A model generated the notes under the pieces. The model was not told where the DNA came from. It saw only the letters and a program-made list of their open reading frames with translations, and did no database searches. Positions 55,028 to 63,962 of a DNA stretch of 64,000 nucleotides are shown in pieces. Both the position numbers and the translations under genes were made by a program. The stretch is from Hydrogenophilus sp. (GTDB lineage Bacteria; Pseudomonadota; Gammaproteobacteria; Burkholderiales; Rhodocyclaceae): contig JAOAEZ010000002.1 of assembly GCA_026416515.1 (NCBI GenBank), positions 214,573 through 278,572 on the forward strand, in the 5' to 3' direction. How positions within the stretch are numbered: position 1 is the first letter of the stretch; each line of letters begins with the position of its first letter.

Positions 55028-55483
55028 TTATCCGATTACGAAAAGGGGTTGCCCATATTCCACAGGTTGACCATTTTCGACAAGAATCGCTTTGATCACG
55101 CCGGCGACCTCGGCTTCGATTTCATTCATCAGTTTCATGGCTTCGATGATGCAGAGGCGGTCGCCGACTTCCACACGAGTTCCAATCTCGACAAAGGGAG
55201 GAGCACTAGGAGAGGGAGCGCGGTAGAATGTCCCGACCATCGGCGATTTGACAATGTGCCCGTTGGGAGGCGATGGGAGGGCCGCGCCGCTTTCCGAAGG
55301 GGCAGGCGGGGAGGGTGAGGCCGGGGGCGCAGGGGGAGAGAGAAGGGGGGAGATGGCGGCGGGAAGCGCCATCTGCGGGTATTTGGCGATCCGGACCTTT
55401 TCTTCCCCTTCAGTGATCTCAATTTCGGCGATGGCCGAGGCTTCGACGAGTTCAATCAGTTTCTTGAGCTTGCGAAGGTCCAT
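55028..55483 (-). CDS. accB: Biotin carboxyl carrier protein of acetyl-CoA carboxylase
   Basis: 151 residues. The N-terminal helical part ([18 protein letters not shown]) and a Pro/Ala/Ser-rich linker precede the biotinyl domain with the modified lysine in [17 protein letters not shown] near 118. The protruding thumb sequence [20 protein letters not shown] is present at about 80-99. The ATG at 55483 has AGGAAG upstream. First gene of accB-accC-prmA. Confidence 0.98.
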   Translation of the reverse strand: MDLRKLKKLIELVEASAIAEIEITEGEEKVRIAKYPQMALPAAISPLLSPPAPPASPSPPAPSESGAALPSPPNGHIVKSPMVGTFYRAPSPSAPPFVEIGTRVEVGDRLCIIEAMKLMNEIEAEVAGVIKAILVENGQPVEYGQPLFVIG

Positions 55484-55550
55484 TCAACAGCTTCCTGTGA
55501 GGGCGTTGGGTGCAATTGTAGGCAAAATGGATCCGTTGGTGGGAGCGACC

Positions 55551-56006
55551 CTACGAACTCGAGCGGCTGTTGAGCCAGCGGAGGGCCGCTTCCAGCGCCG
55601 CTTCATAGCCAAAAGCGCCAAGACCAATAATGATCCCAAGCGCTTTGTCAGAGAGGTAGGAGCGATGGCGGAAAGGTTCCCGACTATAGGTGTTGGAGAG
55701 GTGAATCTCGATGTAGGGGATTTGCACCGCTAGGAGAGCGTCGCGAATCGCAATGCTGGTGTGCGTATAGGCCCCCGGATTGATGAGGATGAAGTCGGTT
55801 CCGTCTTCTAGCGTGGCTTGAATCCGGTCGATAAGGGCTCCTTCGTGGTTGCTTTGGAAGGTGTCGATGATCGCTAGACTTCCCGCCCGCTCGACAAGCC
55901 GGCTGTGGATTTCAGAAAGGGTGGTGTGCCCGTAGAGATCGGGTTCGCGTAGCCCGAGGAGGTTGAGGTTGGGACCGTTGAGGACGAGGATGCGATAGGG
56001 GATCAT
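55551..56006 (-). CDS. aroQ: Type II 3-dehydroquinate dehydratase
   Basis: 151 residues, the usual dodecameric type II enzyme of the shikimate pathway. [20 protein letters not shown] (with catalytic Arg and Tyr) is at 7-26, [14 protein letters not shown] near 51, [17 protein letters not shown] near 76, and [18 protein letters not shown] near 100 with the catalytic His. It lies 67 bases upstream of accB, a conserved order (aroQ-accB-accC). Confidence 0.97.
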   Translation of the reverse strand: MIPYRILVLNGPNLNLLGLREPDLYGHTTLSEIHSRLVERAGSLAIIDTFQSNHEGALIDRIQATLEDGTDFILINPGAYTHTSIAIRDALLAVQIPYIEIHLSNTYSREPFRHRSYLSDKALGIIIGLGAFGYEAALEAALRWLNSRSSS

Positions 56007-56029
56007 CGATAGTGCTCCAACAACGCATT

Positions 56030-56626
56030 TTAAGGGGGGGTTCGCGCAAAGACTTCGGTGAGCGCCGCGTCGAGTTCAGCACGGGTCATCAGCCCCACAT
56101 GGTGATGAACCGGTTGCCCCGCCGCGTCAAGGATAAGGGTAAAGGGCATCCCTCGGTTGGGGTTTCCGAGACGAACGGTTTGCCCAAACACAAAGCCGTT
56201 GCCGATGAGGGTGGGGTAGGGAAGCTTAAAACGAGCGATTTCGGCGCGTAGCTTTTCCCGCGTGTCTAAGCCGATGCCGATAAATTGAACCTGATCGCGA
56301 TAGGTATGGGCAGCCGCAGCAAAGTCGGGAAGCTCGCGTTGGCAGGGAGGACACCAGGGGGCCCAAAAGTTGATGACGAGCGGTTTTCCTCGCCAGCGGT
56401 TGAGGGTGCGCGCTTCACCGGTTTCGACGTCGGGGAGGTGGGCGGTGAGGAGCTGCTCAAGAGCAGCTGGATGGTAGCGCTCTCCGGCGATGGAGGGAAG
56501 GGGATCGCCGGAGAGAAAGGCGCTGCCGAGAATCAAAAGAGAGACAACGGCGATGAAGAAGGCTATCAGCCAGAAACGCCGGTGGGAAGGGGCCAGAAGG
56601 GGGGAGGAACGAGGGTCGCGATTCAT
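56030..56626 (-). CDS. TlpA-like thioredoxin-fold protein
   Basis: 198 residues. One N-terminal membrane segment (about 14-38) anchors a periplasmic thioredoxin fold with the active site [16 protein letters not shown] near 90 (WCPPC) and a cis-Pro region [13 protein letters not shown] near 165. It resembles the TlpA/ResA family that reduces disulfides, for example in cytochrome maturation. It overlaps the upstream gene by 4 bases (ATGA). Confidence 0.9.
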   Translation of the reverse strand: MNRDPRSSPLLAPSHRRFWLIAFFIAVVSLLILGSAFLSGDPLPSIAGERYHPAALEQLLTAHLPDVETGEARTLNRWRGKPLVINFWAPWCPPCQRELPDFAAAAHTYRDQVQFIGIGLDTREKLRAEIARFKLPYPTLIGNGFVFGQTVRLGNPNRGMPFTLILDAAGQPVHHHVGLMTRAELDAALTEVFARTPP

Positions 56627-57219
56627 CGCGTGACGGGGGAGGGAGAGGCGAGGAGTTGGGCGAGGGCGGTCGCCGTGAGACCGCGTTCGCTTTTTTTGCG
56701 TTGCCGCTCCGCTGCGAGCGGCCAGATCCGCAGACGAACGGGAACCGCTTCGTCTTCAAGGATCAATTCGGTCTCCGGACGTTTCCCAGAAGCAGGTTTG
56801 GGGGTGTGAACACGAAAACGCCGCCCTTCGTTGAGGAGGGTGATCTCCACTTCCTTGGTCGATTCTACGAAGAGGTCGATTTCGATTTCAGAAAGAGGCC
56901 CCGCCGTGCCGTCGGCGACGCTGCCGACTAGGTAGGCGGGCCAGGGAAGAGCGGTGAGAACGGCAAGGGCGATCTGCCGGAGATGGGCAAGACGCTGCGG
57001 TTGCTCTTCTTCGTCAGCATATTCCGCTACAAAGCGCGCTAGCGCGGCGTCGACCGCTTCATTGCTGGGAAGCATGGTCCGCACCGGTAGCCCGAGTTGC
57101 TTGACCGCTTTGCGTTTGGCAAAGGCGTAGTCGCGAATTCCTTCGTTATAGATGAGACGGGCCGCAACGTGCGCAATTTCGTCGCGGTAATCGAGCGATT
57201 CATAAGTGCGAGTTTTCAT
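56623..57219 (-). CDS. Conserved hypothetical protein with a nucleotidyltransferase-like motif
   Basis: 198 residues. I recognise it as a gene commonly found opposite mpl in betaproteobacteria but with no established function. The helical N-terminus (RDEIAHVAARLIYNEGIRDYA) is followed near residue 90 by YLVGSVADGTAGPLSEIEID, then LFVEST, which looks like the GS...D-x-D core of MNT-type nucleotidyltransferases with D/E at the metal positions. The C-terminus is charged (KKSERGLTATALAQLLA). Divergent from mpl; its -10 box may be TACAAT at 57256-57251. Confidence 0.7.
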   Translation of the reverse strand: MKTRTYESLDYRDEIAHVAARLIYNEGIRDYAFAKRKAVKQLGLPVRTMLPSNEAVDAALARFVAEYADEEEQPQRLAHLRQIALAVLTALPWPAYLVGSVADGTAGPLSEIEIDLFVESTKEVEITLLNEGRRFRVHTPKPASGKRPETELILEDEAVPVRLRIWPLAAERQRKKSERGLTATALAQLLASPSPVTR

Positions 57220-57272
57220 CGCGACTGAGGATGTGAGAGAATTGCTCTTTATTGTATCAGGAGCATGAGTCG

Positions 57273-58640
57273 GTGCATCTCCATTTCGTCGGAATCGGCG
57301 GTGTATTTATGTCAGGCTTGGCCTTGCTGGCCAAGACGTTGGGATACCGCGTGACGGGATGCGACGGACCCCTTTACCCGCCGACGAGCGAGATTTTAGC
57401 AGCCCATGGGATCGAGCCGATGGTGGGTTTTGACGCCGATCCAGCGAAGATCGGCGCCGATCGCTACGTGATCGGCAACGCCATTTCCCGCGGCAACCCT
57501 TTGCTGGAGGAGATTTTGGATCAAGGCGTGCCGTTTGTTTCGGGGCCGCAGTGGTTGGCGGAGGAGGTGCTGGCAGGGCGGTGGGTGGTGGCGATCGCCG
57601 GAACCCATGGAAAAACCACAACGACAGCTATGGTGGTCCATATTTTGCGAGAGATGGGACTCGATCCAGGTTTTTTGATAGGAGGAGCGCCGATCGGTTT
57701 CGAGGCGCCGGCTGCGGTGGGGTCAAGCCCCTTTTTTGTGGTAGAGGCCGATGAGTACGATAGCGCTTTTTGCGATAAACGAGCGAAGTTCGTTCATTAC
57801 CGACCGCGAACATTGGTGATCAACCATTTGGAGTTTGATCATGCAGATATCTACGCGGATCTGGCAGCGATCGAGACGCAGTTTCACCATCTGCTGCGGA
57901 TAATGCCGCGGTCAGGACGGGTGATTGTGCGCGAGGGAGTGGCGGCGATCGACCGGGTCTTAGCGCGCGGCGTTTGGGCAGAGGTGGAGCGCTTTGGATG
58001 GTTGGAGTTGGGGAAAGAGGGAGGAGCGGAGTGGAGATTGGTCGAAGAGGGAGAGACGGTAGGGGTGGTCTATAGAGGGGAGAGGGTGGGAAGGGTGCAG
58101 TTGCCGGTAGCAGGGGCGCATAATGCCCTTAACGCGGTGGCCGCAGTGGCAGCGGTAGCCCATTTGGGAGTAGATCCAGGGGCGGCAGCAGCTCAATTGG
58201 CGACCTTTCGAGGAGTACGCCGCCGTTTAGAGTTGGTGGGAACAGTGAGAGGGATTCGGGTGTTCGACGATTTCGCACACCATCCCACAGCGATCGCGGC
58301 GACGTTGGCGGCATTGCGTCCCCAGGTTTCAGGACGGTTGTGGGCGTTGATCGAGCCACGATCGAATACGATGCGGCGCGGAGTGTGGCAGGGGGCGTTG
58401 GCCGAGGCGCTTGCGGCCGCCGATCGAGTGGTGGGGTTGGCAGAGGGGTTGACGTGGGATTTGGCCGCTGCTTTAGCACCGCTGGGAAGACGAGCAAGGG
58501 TGGTGAAGAGCGCTGAGGAGGTGATCGCCGCTGTGGTTCCAGAGGTGGCCGCCGGCGATGCCGTGGTGGCGATGAGCAATGGGGCATTTGCCGGAATTCC
58601 CCGCCGCTTGTGCGCTGCTTTGGCAGAGAAGGGGGAATAA
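57273..58640 (+). CDS. mpl: UDP-N-acetylmuramate:L-alanyl-gamma-D-glutamyl-meso-diaminopimelate ligase
   Basis: 455 residues, a Mur ligase that reattaches recycled tripeptide to UDP-MurNAc. N-terminal MHLHFVGIGGVFMSGLALLA fits Mpl, then the P-loop AIAGTHGKTTTTAM near 107, VEADEYDSAFCDKRAKF near 158, GAHNALNAVAAVAA, FDDFAHHPTAI near 330, and EPRSNTMRRGVW near 365. The GTG at 57273 has AGGAG at 9 bases and gives the family start; the in-frame TTG at 57252 overlaps that ribosome site. Confidence 0.95.
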   Translation: MHLHFVGIGGVFMSGLALLAKTLGYRVTGCDGPLYPPTSEILAAHGIEPMVGFDADPAKIGADRYVIGNAISRGNPLLEEILDQGVPFVSGPQWLAEEVLAGRWVVAIAGTHGKTTTTAMVVHILREMGLDPGFLIGGAPIGFEAPAAVGSSPFFVVEADEYDSAFCDKRAKFVHYRPRTLVINHLEFDHADIYADLAAIETQFHHLLRIMPRSGRVIVREGVAAIDRVLARGVWAEVERFGWLELGKEGGAEWRLVEEGETVGVVYRGERVGRVQLPVAGAHNALNAVAAVAAVAHLGVDPGAAAAQLATFRGVRRRLELVGTVRGIRVFDDFAHHPTAIAATLAALRPQVSGRLWALIEPRSNTMRRGVWQGALAEALAAADRVVGLAEGLTWDLAAALAPLGRRARVVKSAEEVIAAVVPEVAAGDAVVAMSNGAFAGIPRRLCAALAEKGE

Positions 58641-58657
58641 GGTAAGAGATAGCCGCT

Positions 58658-59308
58658 TTATTCGAGAAGGGTGCGGGGGAGTTTGAAGGTGGGGTCAAGA
58701 CAGTGACGCGGGGCGCGGCCAGCAGCCATCGCAGTGGCGGTTTGCGTGGGAAGGTGCACGCGACGGATAAAGTAGCGGACCGCCCGCTCCTCCAGACGAT
58801 AGGTGCCGACGAGAAGGGTGGGGTCGTCGATCGTGTCGCGCATGAGGTGGGCAAGGTCGCGGGTGAGGAGTTTTAGTCCGTCGTCGTCGAGGCGGTAGTG
58901 CGCACCGAGTTCAAGGATGCGGATGGGGTTGGGACAGCTTTTTTGCCAGGCGAGACGGAACTCTTCTGCAAGGCGCTTACCAAGCGTACGCGACCGAAAG
59001 TCGTCGACGGCAACAAAGTCGGGAATGATGACGGGGAGGGCTTGGGCGATCCCTTGGCGAACGCAAAGCTGGTCGGCAACACGCTTCATCTCTTCTTCAA
59101 TACAGGGAGCACAGGCGTCGTCACAGGGGGTGCGAAAGAGGTGAATCTCAGTGGGAAGGGTGACACAGGCTGTGGAGAGAAGAGAGAGGAGGAGAAGAAG
59201 AGCAGAGGAGAGAAGAGAGGAGGGGAGGGGCCCCGAAGGGGTTAGAGGGAAACAGGGAGTCTTCCACCGTCGCAGGCAGTTCGGGCGAGGGGGGTACGGG
59301 GAGTACAT
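58658..59308 (-). CDS. FlgO-like lipoprotein (paralogue 2)
   Basis: 216 residues. A hydrophobic stretch ends in a lipobox (LLSTAC, Cys near 47), then a FlgO-like alpha/beta domain: VIIPDFVAVDDFRSRTLGKRL near 95-115 and ILELGAHYRLDDDGLKLL near 130. Several extra cysteines sit after the lipobox (CDDACAPC). The start is uncertain: ATG 59308 or TTG 59323, neither with a good ribosome site, and the lead before the signal core is long. It lies 24 bases after the other FlgO-like gene. Function unknown. Confidence 0.7.
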   Translation of the reverse strand: MYSPYPPRPNCLRRWKTPCFPLTPSGPLPSSLLSSALLLLLSLLSTACVTLPTEIHLFRTPCDDACAPCIEEEMKRVADQLCVRQGIAQALPVIIPDFVAVDDFRSRTLGKRLAEEFRLAWQKSCPNPIRILELGAHYRLDDDGLKLLTRDLAHLMRDTIDDPTLLVGTYRLEERAVRYFIRRVHLPTQTATAMAAGRAPRHCLDPTFKLPRTLLE

Positions 59309-59332
59309 CGGGAACGATCGCAATCGGGAACG

Positions 59333-60010
59333 CTATTGGCCACGGATGATGCGCATGGGACGAAGTTGGTCGTGGTCGGTGAGAAGACGGGCGACTTCTC
59401 CGTCGATCGGTAAACGGACTTCGGCGCTGGAGACGACGACACCGCTGCTGACGTCCGTGATCCGCGCGTGGATGAGCACTTCATTGGAGCCGACCGAGTA
59501 GGTGCCCGTGAGCGCGGCCGCCGCCGCATACTGATATTCAAGCCGTTTGGGATCGCGCGAGAGAACAAATTCCCCTTCTGGCGTGACCGCTACCGCACGG
59601 CTGAGGCGTACGTCGTAGAGGTTCCACCCCCGAACTTGAAGCCGCGCGACTAGCCCTTCCGTCAGAACCCGCCCAAGCGGTGAGGTGTCGTCGATATGGT
59701 CGAGGTTTACAAAGGTGCTGGCGAGAATGGCGGGGAAGGCAGTTCTGTGTTTTACATTGGCGTCGAGTTGCTCCGCAAGGAGGTTGAGGGCTTCGGTGAG
59801 AGAGCAGAGCGAGGCTTGACACGCAGGGGGAGTTGGACGCGTGGCCGGCCGCATCGAGCTGAGGGGCTGCAGGGGCAGCGGGCAACCGGGGCCGGTGCAG
59901 GGGGAGTCCGGGGGAGGGGGAAGTTGCCGTTGGTCGATTTTGACAGAGGTGCAGGCCGTAACGCCGAGGAGAAGGACGGCGATAAAAGGGAGAGAGGGAG
60001 AGAGGTTCAT
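59333..60010 (-). CDS. FlgO-like outer-membrane lipoprotein (paralogue 1)
   Basis: 225 residues. Signal peptide with lipobox GVTACTS (Cys20), a Pro-rich linker with several cysteines, then a FlgO-like domain: TEALNLLAEQLDAN near 72, ILASTFVNLDHIDDTSPLGRV near 94-114, and VLIHARITDVSSGVVVSSAEV near 182. FlgO of Vibrio is an outer-membrane protein tied to flagellar stability, but no flagellar genes are near. The ATG at 60010 has AAGGAG about 8 bases upstream. Divergent from mlaF. Confidence 0.8.
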   Translation of the reverse strand: MNLSPSLPFIAVLLLGVTACTSVKIDQRQLPPPPDSPCTGPGCPLPLQPLSSMRPATRPTPPACQASLCSLTEALNLLAEQLDANVKHRTAFPAILASTFVNLDHIDDTSPLGRVLTEGLVARLQVRGWNLYDVRLSRAVAVTPEGEFVLSRDPKRLEYQYAAAAALTGTYSVGSNEVLIHARITDVSSGVVVSSAEVRLPIDGEVARLLTDHDQLRPMRIIRGQ

Positions 60011-60141
60011 GGAGCGGGCTCCTTCCGGAATTCCTACCGACTATTATCGGTAAAAGCAGAGAATTTTTAAACGCTTTTTTACAGCCAAAATTTACTTCTC
60101 TTCGGCCGATAACAATAGGGTGCGTACCGAGAGGGGAAAGG

Positions 60142-60147
60142 TATAAT
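60142..60147 (+). promoter_or_regulatory. -10 box of the mla operon
   Basis: A perfect TATAAT with the expected +1 near 60154, giving an 18-base leader with TAGGAG before the mlaF ATG. No clear -35. Confidence 0.6.
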
Positions 60148-60171
60148 GAGAGGTGATTTTTCGGTAGGAGC

Positions 60172-60984
60172 ATGGGGTTGCCCGATCAACTGGTTGTCGA
60201 GGTGAAGGGAGCTGTCGCCGGTTACGGCGAAGAGGCAGTGTTGAAGGGGATCGATTGTACCGTCCGATCGGGAGAGGTGGTCGCTTTAATGGGCGGCTCG
60301 GGGTCGGGGAAGACAACTTTGCTGCGTTTGTTGACGGGCCAGTTGCCCCTCCGGGAGGGAGAGGTGACCGTTTTCGGCGAGAGGATCGCCGGGGCTAAAC
60401 GAGAGACAATCCAGCGGTTGCGCCGGCGATTGGGAATGCTTTTCCAACAGGGAGCCCTTTTTACCGATTTGACCGTCTTTGAGAATGTGGCGTGGCCGCT
60501 GAGGGAGCATACGCGGTTACCGGAACGGATAGTCCGCGATCTGGTTTGGCTGAAGTTGGAGGCGGTGGGGTTGCGCGGGGCCGCTTCCCTTTACCCCGCA
60601 GAACTTTCCGGAGGAATGGCGCGACGGGTCGCGTTGGCGCGGGCGATCGCCTTGGATCCCGAGCTGTTGCTTTTCGACGAGCCTTTCGCCGGTCTCGATC
60701 CAATCTCTTTGGCGACGGTGGGGCTGTTGATCCGCCGTTTGAACGATGCGTTGGGGGCCGCTTCGGTGGTGGTGACCCACGATGTGCAGGAGTCATTGGC
60801 AATCGTGGATTATGTTTACGTGATTTTGGCAGGAAGGATCGTGGCGGCAGGAAGACCCGAGGAGATCCGCGCTTCCGACGATCCTTTTGTGCGACAGTTC
60901 GTAAGGGGAGAGGTGGATGGACCGGCTCCTTTTCATTATCCGGCACCGCCATTGACCCGCACCTTGCTAGAGGAGCGCGCGTGA
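60172..60984 (+). CDS. mlaF: Phospholipid ABC transporter ATP-binding protein MlaF
   Basis: 270 residues. Walker A GGSGSGKTTLLRLL near 42, Q-loop LFQQGALFTDLTVFENVAWPL in two parts near 90, signature ELSGGMARRVALARAIA near 144, Walker B LLLFDEPFAGLDP near 165, H-loop VVTHDVQE. The ELSGGMxRR signature is typical of the MlaF group. It powers phospholipid traffic between outer and inner membranes. It overlaps mlaE as GTGA. Confidence 0.97.
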   Translation: MGLPDQLVVEVKGAVAGYGEEAVLKGIDCTVRSGEVVALMGGSGSGKTTLLRLLTGQLPLREGEVTVFGERIAGAKRETIQRLRRRLGMLFQQGALFTDLTVFENVAWPLREHTRLPERIVRDLVWLKLEAVGLRGAASLYPAELSGGMARRVALARAIALDPELLLFDEPFAGLDPISLATVGLLIRRLNDALGAASVVVTHDVQESLAIVDYVYVILAGRIVAAGRPEEIRASDDPFVRQFVRGEVDGPAPFHYPAPPLTRTLLEERA

Positions 60985-61772
60985 ATAGGGGAGAGGCATT
61001 GCTGCTCGAGGTGGGGGCTTTTTCCCGACGGTTGGTGACCCGCGTGGGGAGAGCAAGCCTTTTTTTAGGGGCAGTGCTGCGGCGCTCACAAATGCCTTTC
61101 GCGCGTCCAAGGTTGCTGCTGCGCGAGATTTATACCGCTGGGGTGCTGACCCTTTCGATTGTCGTGGTTTCGGGGGGATTCGTCGGCCTGGTGCTGGGGT
61201 TGCAGGGATACGATACTTTGCAGCGATTTGGATCCGAGACAGCGCTCGGTAGCGTGGTGGCGCTCTCTTTATTGCGCGAATTGGGGCCGGTGATCGCCGC
61301 ACTGCTGTTCGCAAGCCGCGCGGGAAGCGCGATGACCGCGGAGATCGGCTTGATGAAGGCAACGGAGCAGCTCGATGCGATGGAGGTGATGGCGGTCGAT
61401 CCCATCGCCCGAGTGATCGCTCCGAAGTTTTGGGGAGGAGTATTGGTGATGCCCCTTTTGGCAGCGGTCTTTTCGGCGGTGGGGGTTTTGGGGGGGTGGT
61501 TTATCGGAGTGGTGGTGATCGGCGTGGATGAGGGAACTTTTTGGTCACAGATGCAGGGGGCCGTTTCGTGGGAGGAGGATGTGGCAGGAGGGGTGATTAA
61601 AAGCGCTGTGTTCGGAGTGGTGGTGACGTGGATCGCTTTGTACCAGGGGTGGAGCTGCCGACCAACCGCCGAGGGAGTTTCTCAGGCGATTACCCGTACC
61701 GTGGTGCTGGGGGCATTGGCGGTCTTGGCAGCTGATTTTGTGCTGACAGCCTTTATGTTTATCGGGGTTTGA
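60981..61772 (+). CDS. mlaE: Phospholipid ABC transporter permease MlaE
   Basis: 263 residues with about five to six membrane segments. MlaE/YrbE landmarks: LRELGPVIAALLFASRAGSA near 97-116, TAEIGLMKATEQLDAMEVM near 118, DPIARVIAPKFW near 140. The GTG at 60981 overlaps the mlaF stop and follows AGAGGAG. The open frame extends back to 60492 inside mlaF, which is shadow only. Confidence 0.96.
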   Translation: MNRGEALLLEVGAFSRRLVTRVGRASLFLGAVLRRSQMPFARPRLLLREIYTAGVLTLSIVVVSGGFVGLVLGLQGYDTLQRFGSETALGSVVALSLLRELGPVIAALLFASRAGSAMTAEIGLMKATEQLDAMEVMAVDPIARVIAPKFWGGVLVMPLLAAVFSAVGVLGGWFIGVVVIGVDEGTFWSQMQGAVSWEEDVAGGVIKSAVFGVVVTWIALYQGWSCRPTAEGVSQAITRTVVLGALAVLAADFVLTAFMFIGV

Positions 61773-61774
61773 GA

Positions 61775-62233
61775 ATGGCCAATTCGCGGTTCGATCTGTG
61801 GGTGGGTCTGTTCGTGGTGGTGGGAGTGGCGGCCCTTTTCTTTTTGGCTTTTCAGGTGTCGGGAGCTGCGAGCGCACGCGTGACAGGGGAGACTATTCAG
61901 GTGGTGGCCTATTTCGATAATATCGGCGGACTTAAGGTAAAAGCACCGGTAAAAAGCGCTGGGGTGTTGGTGGGGCGAGTAACCGCTATCCGCCTCGATC
62001 CATCGACGTACCGCGCGGAGGTGACGATGGCGATTTCGCGCGCAGTGCCCTTTCCAAAGGATACGAGCGCGGCGATTTTGACCGCCGGACTTTTGGGCGA
62101 ACAGTATGTCGGTTTGGAGGCAGGGGCCGAGAGCGAGATGTTGCAAGATGGGGACCGAATCGCAGTAACCCAGTCGGCTGTGGTGCTCGAGAAATTGGTC
62201 GGCCAGTTTCTGGTACAGCGGAGCGCGGAGTAG
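61775..62233 (+). CDS. mlaD: Phospholipid-binding MCE-domain protein MlaD
   Basis: 152 residues. One N-terminal membrane segment (about 8-30) followed by an MCE domain: VVAYFDNIGGLKVKAPVKSAG near 47-67, VGRVTAIRLD, and the C-terminal AAILTAGLLGEQYVGLEAG near 108. MlaD forms a hexameric ring bound to MlaFE. ATG 61775 comes 2 bases after the mlaE stop. Confidence 0.97.
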   Translation: MANSRFDLWVGLFVVVGVAALFFLAFQVSGAASARVTGETIQVVAYFDNIGGLKVKAPVKSAGVLVGRVTAIRLDPSTYRAEVTMAISRAVPFPKDTSAAILTAGLLGEQYVGLEAGAESEMLQDGDRIAVTQSAVVLEKLVGQFLVQRSAE

Positions 62234-62238
62234 GAGCG

Positions 62239-63033
62239 ATGGAGGGGCATTGGCTGTGCGGGAGAAAAGAGAAAGGAGAGGGGAGATGGTGGAGGGGGGG
62301 ACTTCTGGCCGCAGCGGTGGCATTGACAGGGTGCGCTGCTTTACCCTTCGCAAAGGGCGAGAGGGAGATGCCCCCTGCCGCCGCAGCGATGACCACCTCC
62401 GCCCATCCCAGCGATCCGTGGGAGCAGTTTAATCGGGCTGTCTTCGCATTTAACGAGGCGGTCGATGAGGGGATAATTCGGCCGCTAGCCGAGCTTTATG
62501 ACCGCATGTTGCCACTTCCCGTGCAGCGAGGGGTGAGCAACTTTTTTAGTAACTTGGCTGATCCGTGGATCGGGGTGAATAATTTGCTGCAGGGAAAGGT
62601 GGGAGATGCTTTTTCCGATTGGCTGCGGTTCGGCGTTAATTCGGTGTTCGGAGTGTTCGGGGTGTTCGATGTGGCGAGCGAGGCAAACTTGTTAAAACAT
62701 AACGAGGATTTCGGCCAAACGCTGGCCCGTTGGGGGGTGGCGGAGGGTCCGTATGTGGTGTTGCCTTTGTTGGGACCACGAACATTGCGCGATGCGTTGG
62801 CGTGGCCCGTCGATCGCTTCGGTAGGCCAGTGTCCCATTTGGCCGATACGTCACAGCGCTGGACGGCTACGGCAGTGGAGACCGTGGCTGTGCGCGCGCA
62901 GTTGCTGGCGACCGATGTGACGACGGTAAGCGCACCCGATCGGTATGCATTTGTGCGCGATGCTTATCTGCAGCGCCGATGGTACTTGGTGCACGATGGC
63001 AACCCCCCTGTGATGTACGAGCGTTTCGAATAG
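62239..63033 (+). CDS. mlaA: Phospholipid-removing outer-membrane lipoprotein MlaA (VacJ)
   Basis: 264 residues. Lipobox LTGCAAL with Cys near 33 after a basic n-region. The MlaA core is DPWEQFNRAVFAFNEAVDEG near 62-81, VNNLLQGKVGDAFSDWLRFG near 115, and EDFGQTLARWGVAEGPYVVL, then LGPRTLRDA. MlaA pulls mislocalised phospholipids from the outer leaflet. In this operon it lies between mlaD and mlaC, the usual betaproteobacterial order; in E. coli it is unlinked. Confidence 0.96.
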   Translation: MEGHWLCGRKEKGEGRWWRGGLLAAAVALTGCAALPFAKGEREMPPAAAAMTTSAHPSDPWEQFNRAVFAFNEAVDEGIIRPLAELYDRMLPLPVQRGVSNFFSNLADPWIGVNNLLQGKVGDAFSDWLRFGVNSVFGVFGVFDVASEANLLKHNEDFGQTLARWGVAEGPYVVLPLLGPRTLRDALAWPVDRFGRPVSHLADTSQRWTATAVETVAVRAQLLATDVTTVSAPDRYAFVRDAYLQRRWYLVHDGNPPVMYERFE

Positions 63034-63045
63034 CGAGATGCGATT

Positions 63046-63687
63046 ATGAGAAAGTGGTTGACTCATGTGGTGGGATGGTTGGGAGCGGTGTGGGTGGGAA
63101 TCGCCGCAGCAACGGGCGCGGCCGAAGATCCCGTGCGGATGGTGCAGCAACTTTCCGACCGCGTGCTGGCGCATCTGCGAACTCACCCCGCCTCCGATGA
63201 GTCCGGAAGAGCAGCATTGGTGGCTTTGGTGGAGCAGGAGGTGCTGCCCTATTTCGATATGGTTCGAATGACTTCGTTGGCGGTGGGACCAGCGTGGCGA
63301 CAGGCAGACGCTGCGCAACGGGAGCGGTTGGTGGCAGAGTTCCGCCAGCTGCTGGTGCGGACCTATACCAACGCCGCTCGTTCGTACCGCGACGAGCGAT
63401 TGGAGTTTTTGCCGCAGCGCTCTAATCCAGGCGATCCGGTGGTGCGCGTGGCTGCCCGATTGGTGCGCAGCGGCGGGGAGCCGCTCGAGATCCAGTATGT
63501 GGTGGAGCGACGGGACGGAGGTTGGCGAATTTTCGATGTGGTGATCGGCGGGGTGAGTTTGGTGACGAGCTACCGAAGTAGCTTTGCCGCAGAGATCAGT
63601 CGTTCAGGAGTCGAGGGGCTGATCCGCACATTGGCAGAAAAGAACGCCCGCGGAGAGGTGGAGCCCGCACCAGGGATAAGACATTGA
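63046..63687 (+). CDS. mlaC: Phospholipid-binding periplasmic protein MlaC
   Basis: 213 residues. Signal peptide about 1-26 (ending TGAAED), then a Tol-Tol_Ttg2 domain: VEQEVLPYFDMVRMTSLAVG near 65-84, LVAEFRQLLVRTYTNAARSY near 100, and WRIFDVVIGGVSLVTSYRSSF near 163. It ferries phospholipid between MlaA and MlaFEDB. It overlaps mlaB by 4 bases. Confidence 0.96.
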   Translation: MRKWLTHVVGWLGAVWVGIAAATGAAEDPVRMVQQLSDRVLAHLRTHPASDESGRAALVALVEQEVLPYFDMVRMTSLAVGPAWRQADAAQRERLVAEFRQLLVRTYTNAARSYRDERLEFLPQRSNPGDPVVRVAARLVRSGGEPLEIQYVVERRDGGWRIFDVVIGGVSLVTSYRSSFAAEISRSGVEGLIRTLAEKNARGEVEPAPGIRH

Positions 63688-63962
63688 CAATGCGCCAGGT
63701 GGCTTTGGTGGGAGCCGTGACGATCGCGACGCTTCCAGAATGGTTGGAGCGTTATCCGAGCGGTAAGGGGACGGTGGTGGTGAACGCAGAAGGGATCACA
63801 CGCTGCGATTCAGGGGTGGTGGCGCTGTTGATCGAGTGGCTGCGCCGGGCCCGCAAAGAGGGAGTGGAGTTGCGCGTGGTCGGCCTGCCCGCAAGCGCTC
63901 GAGCGCTGCTGGCTATCTACGGGGTGGAAGATCTTTTGCTGATCAACCACGAGCCACAATGA
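63684..63962 (+). CDS. mlaB: STAS-domain protein MlaB
   Basis: 92 residues, a single STAS domain: VVNAEGITRCDSGVVALLIEW near 31-51 and ELRVVGLPASARALLAIYGV near 63. MlaB binds the MlaF ATPase and is needed for the complex. The position equivalent to the conserved Ser/Thr loop reads CDSG. Its stop overlaps the start of the next gene (ATGA). Confidence 0.93.
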   Translation: MTMRQVALVGAVTIATLPEWLERYPSGKGTVVVNAEGITRCDSGVVALLIEWLRRARKEGVELRVVGLPASARALLAIYGVEDLLLINHEPQ

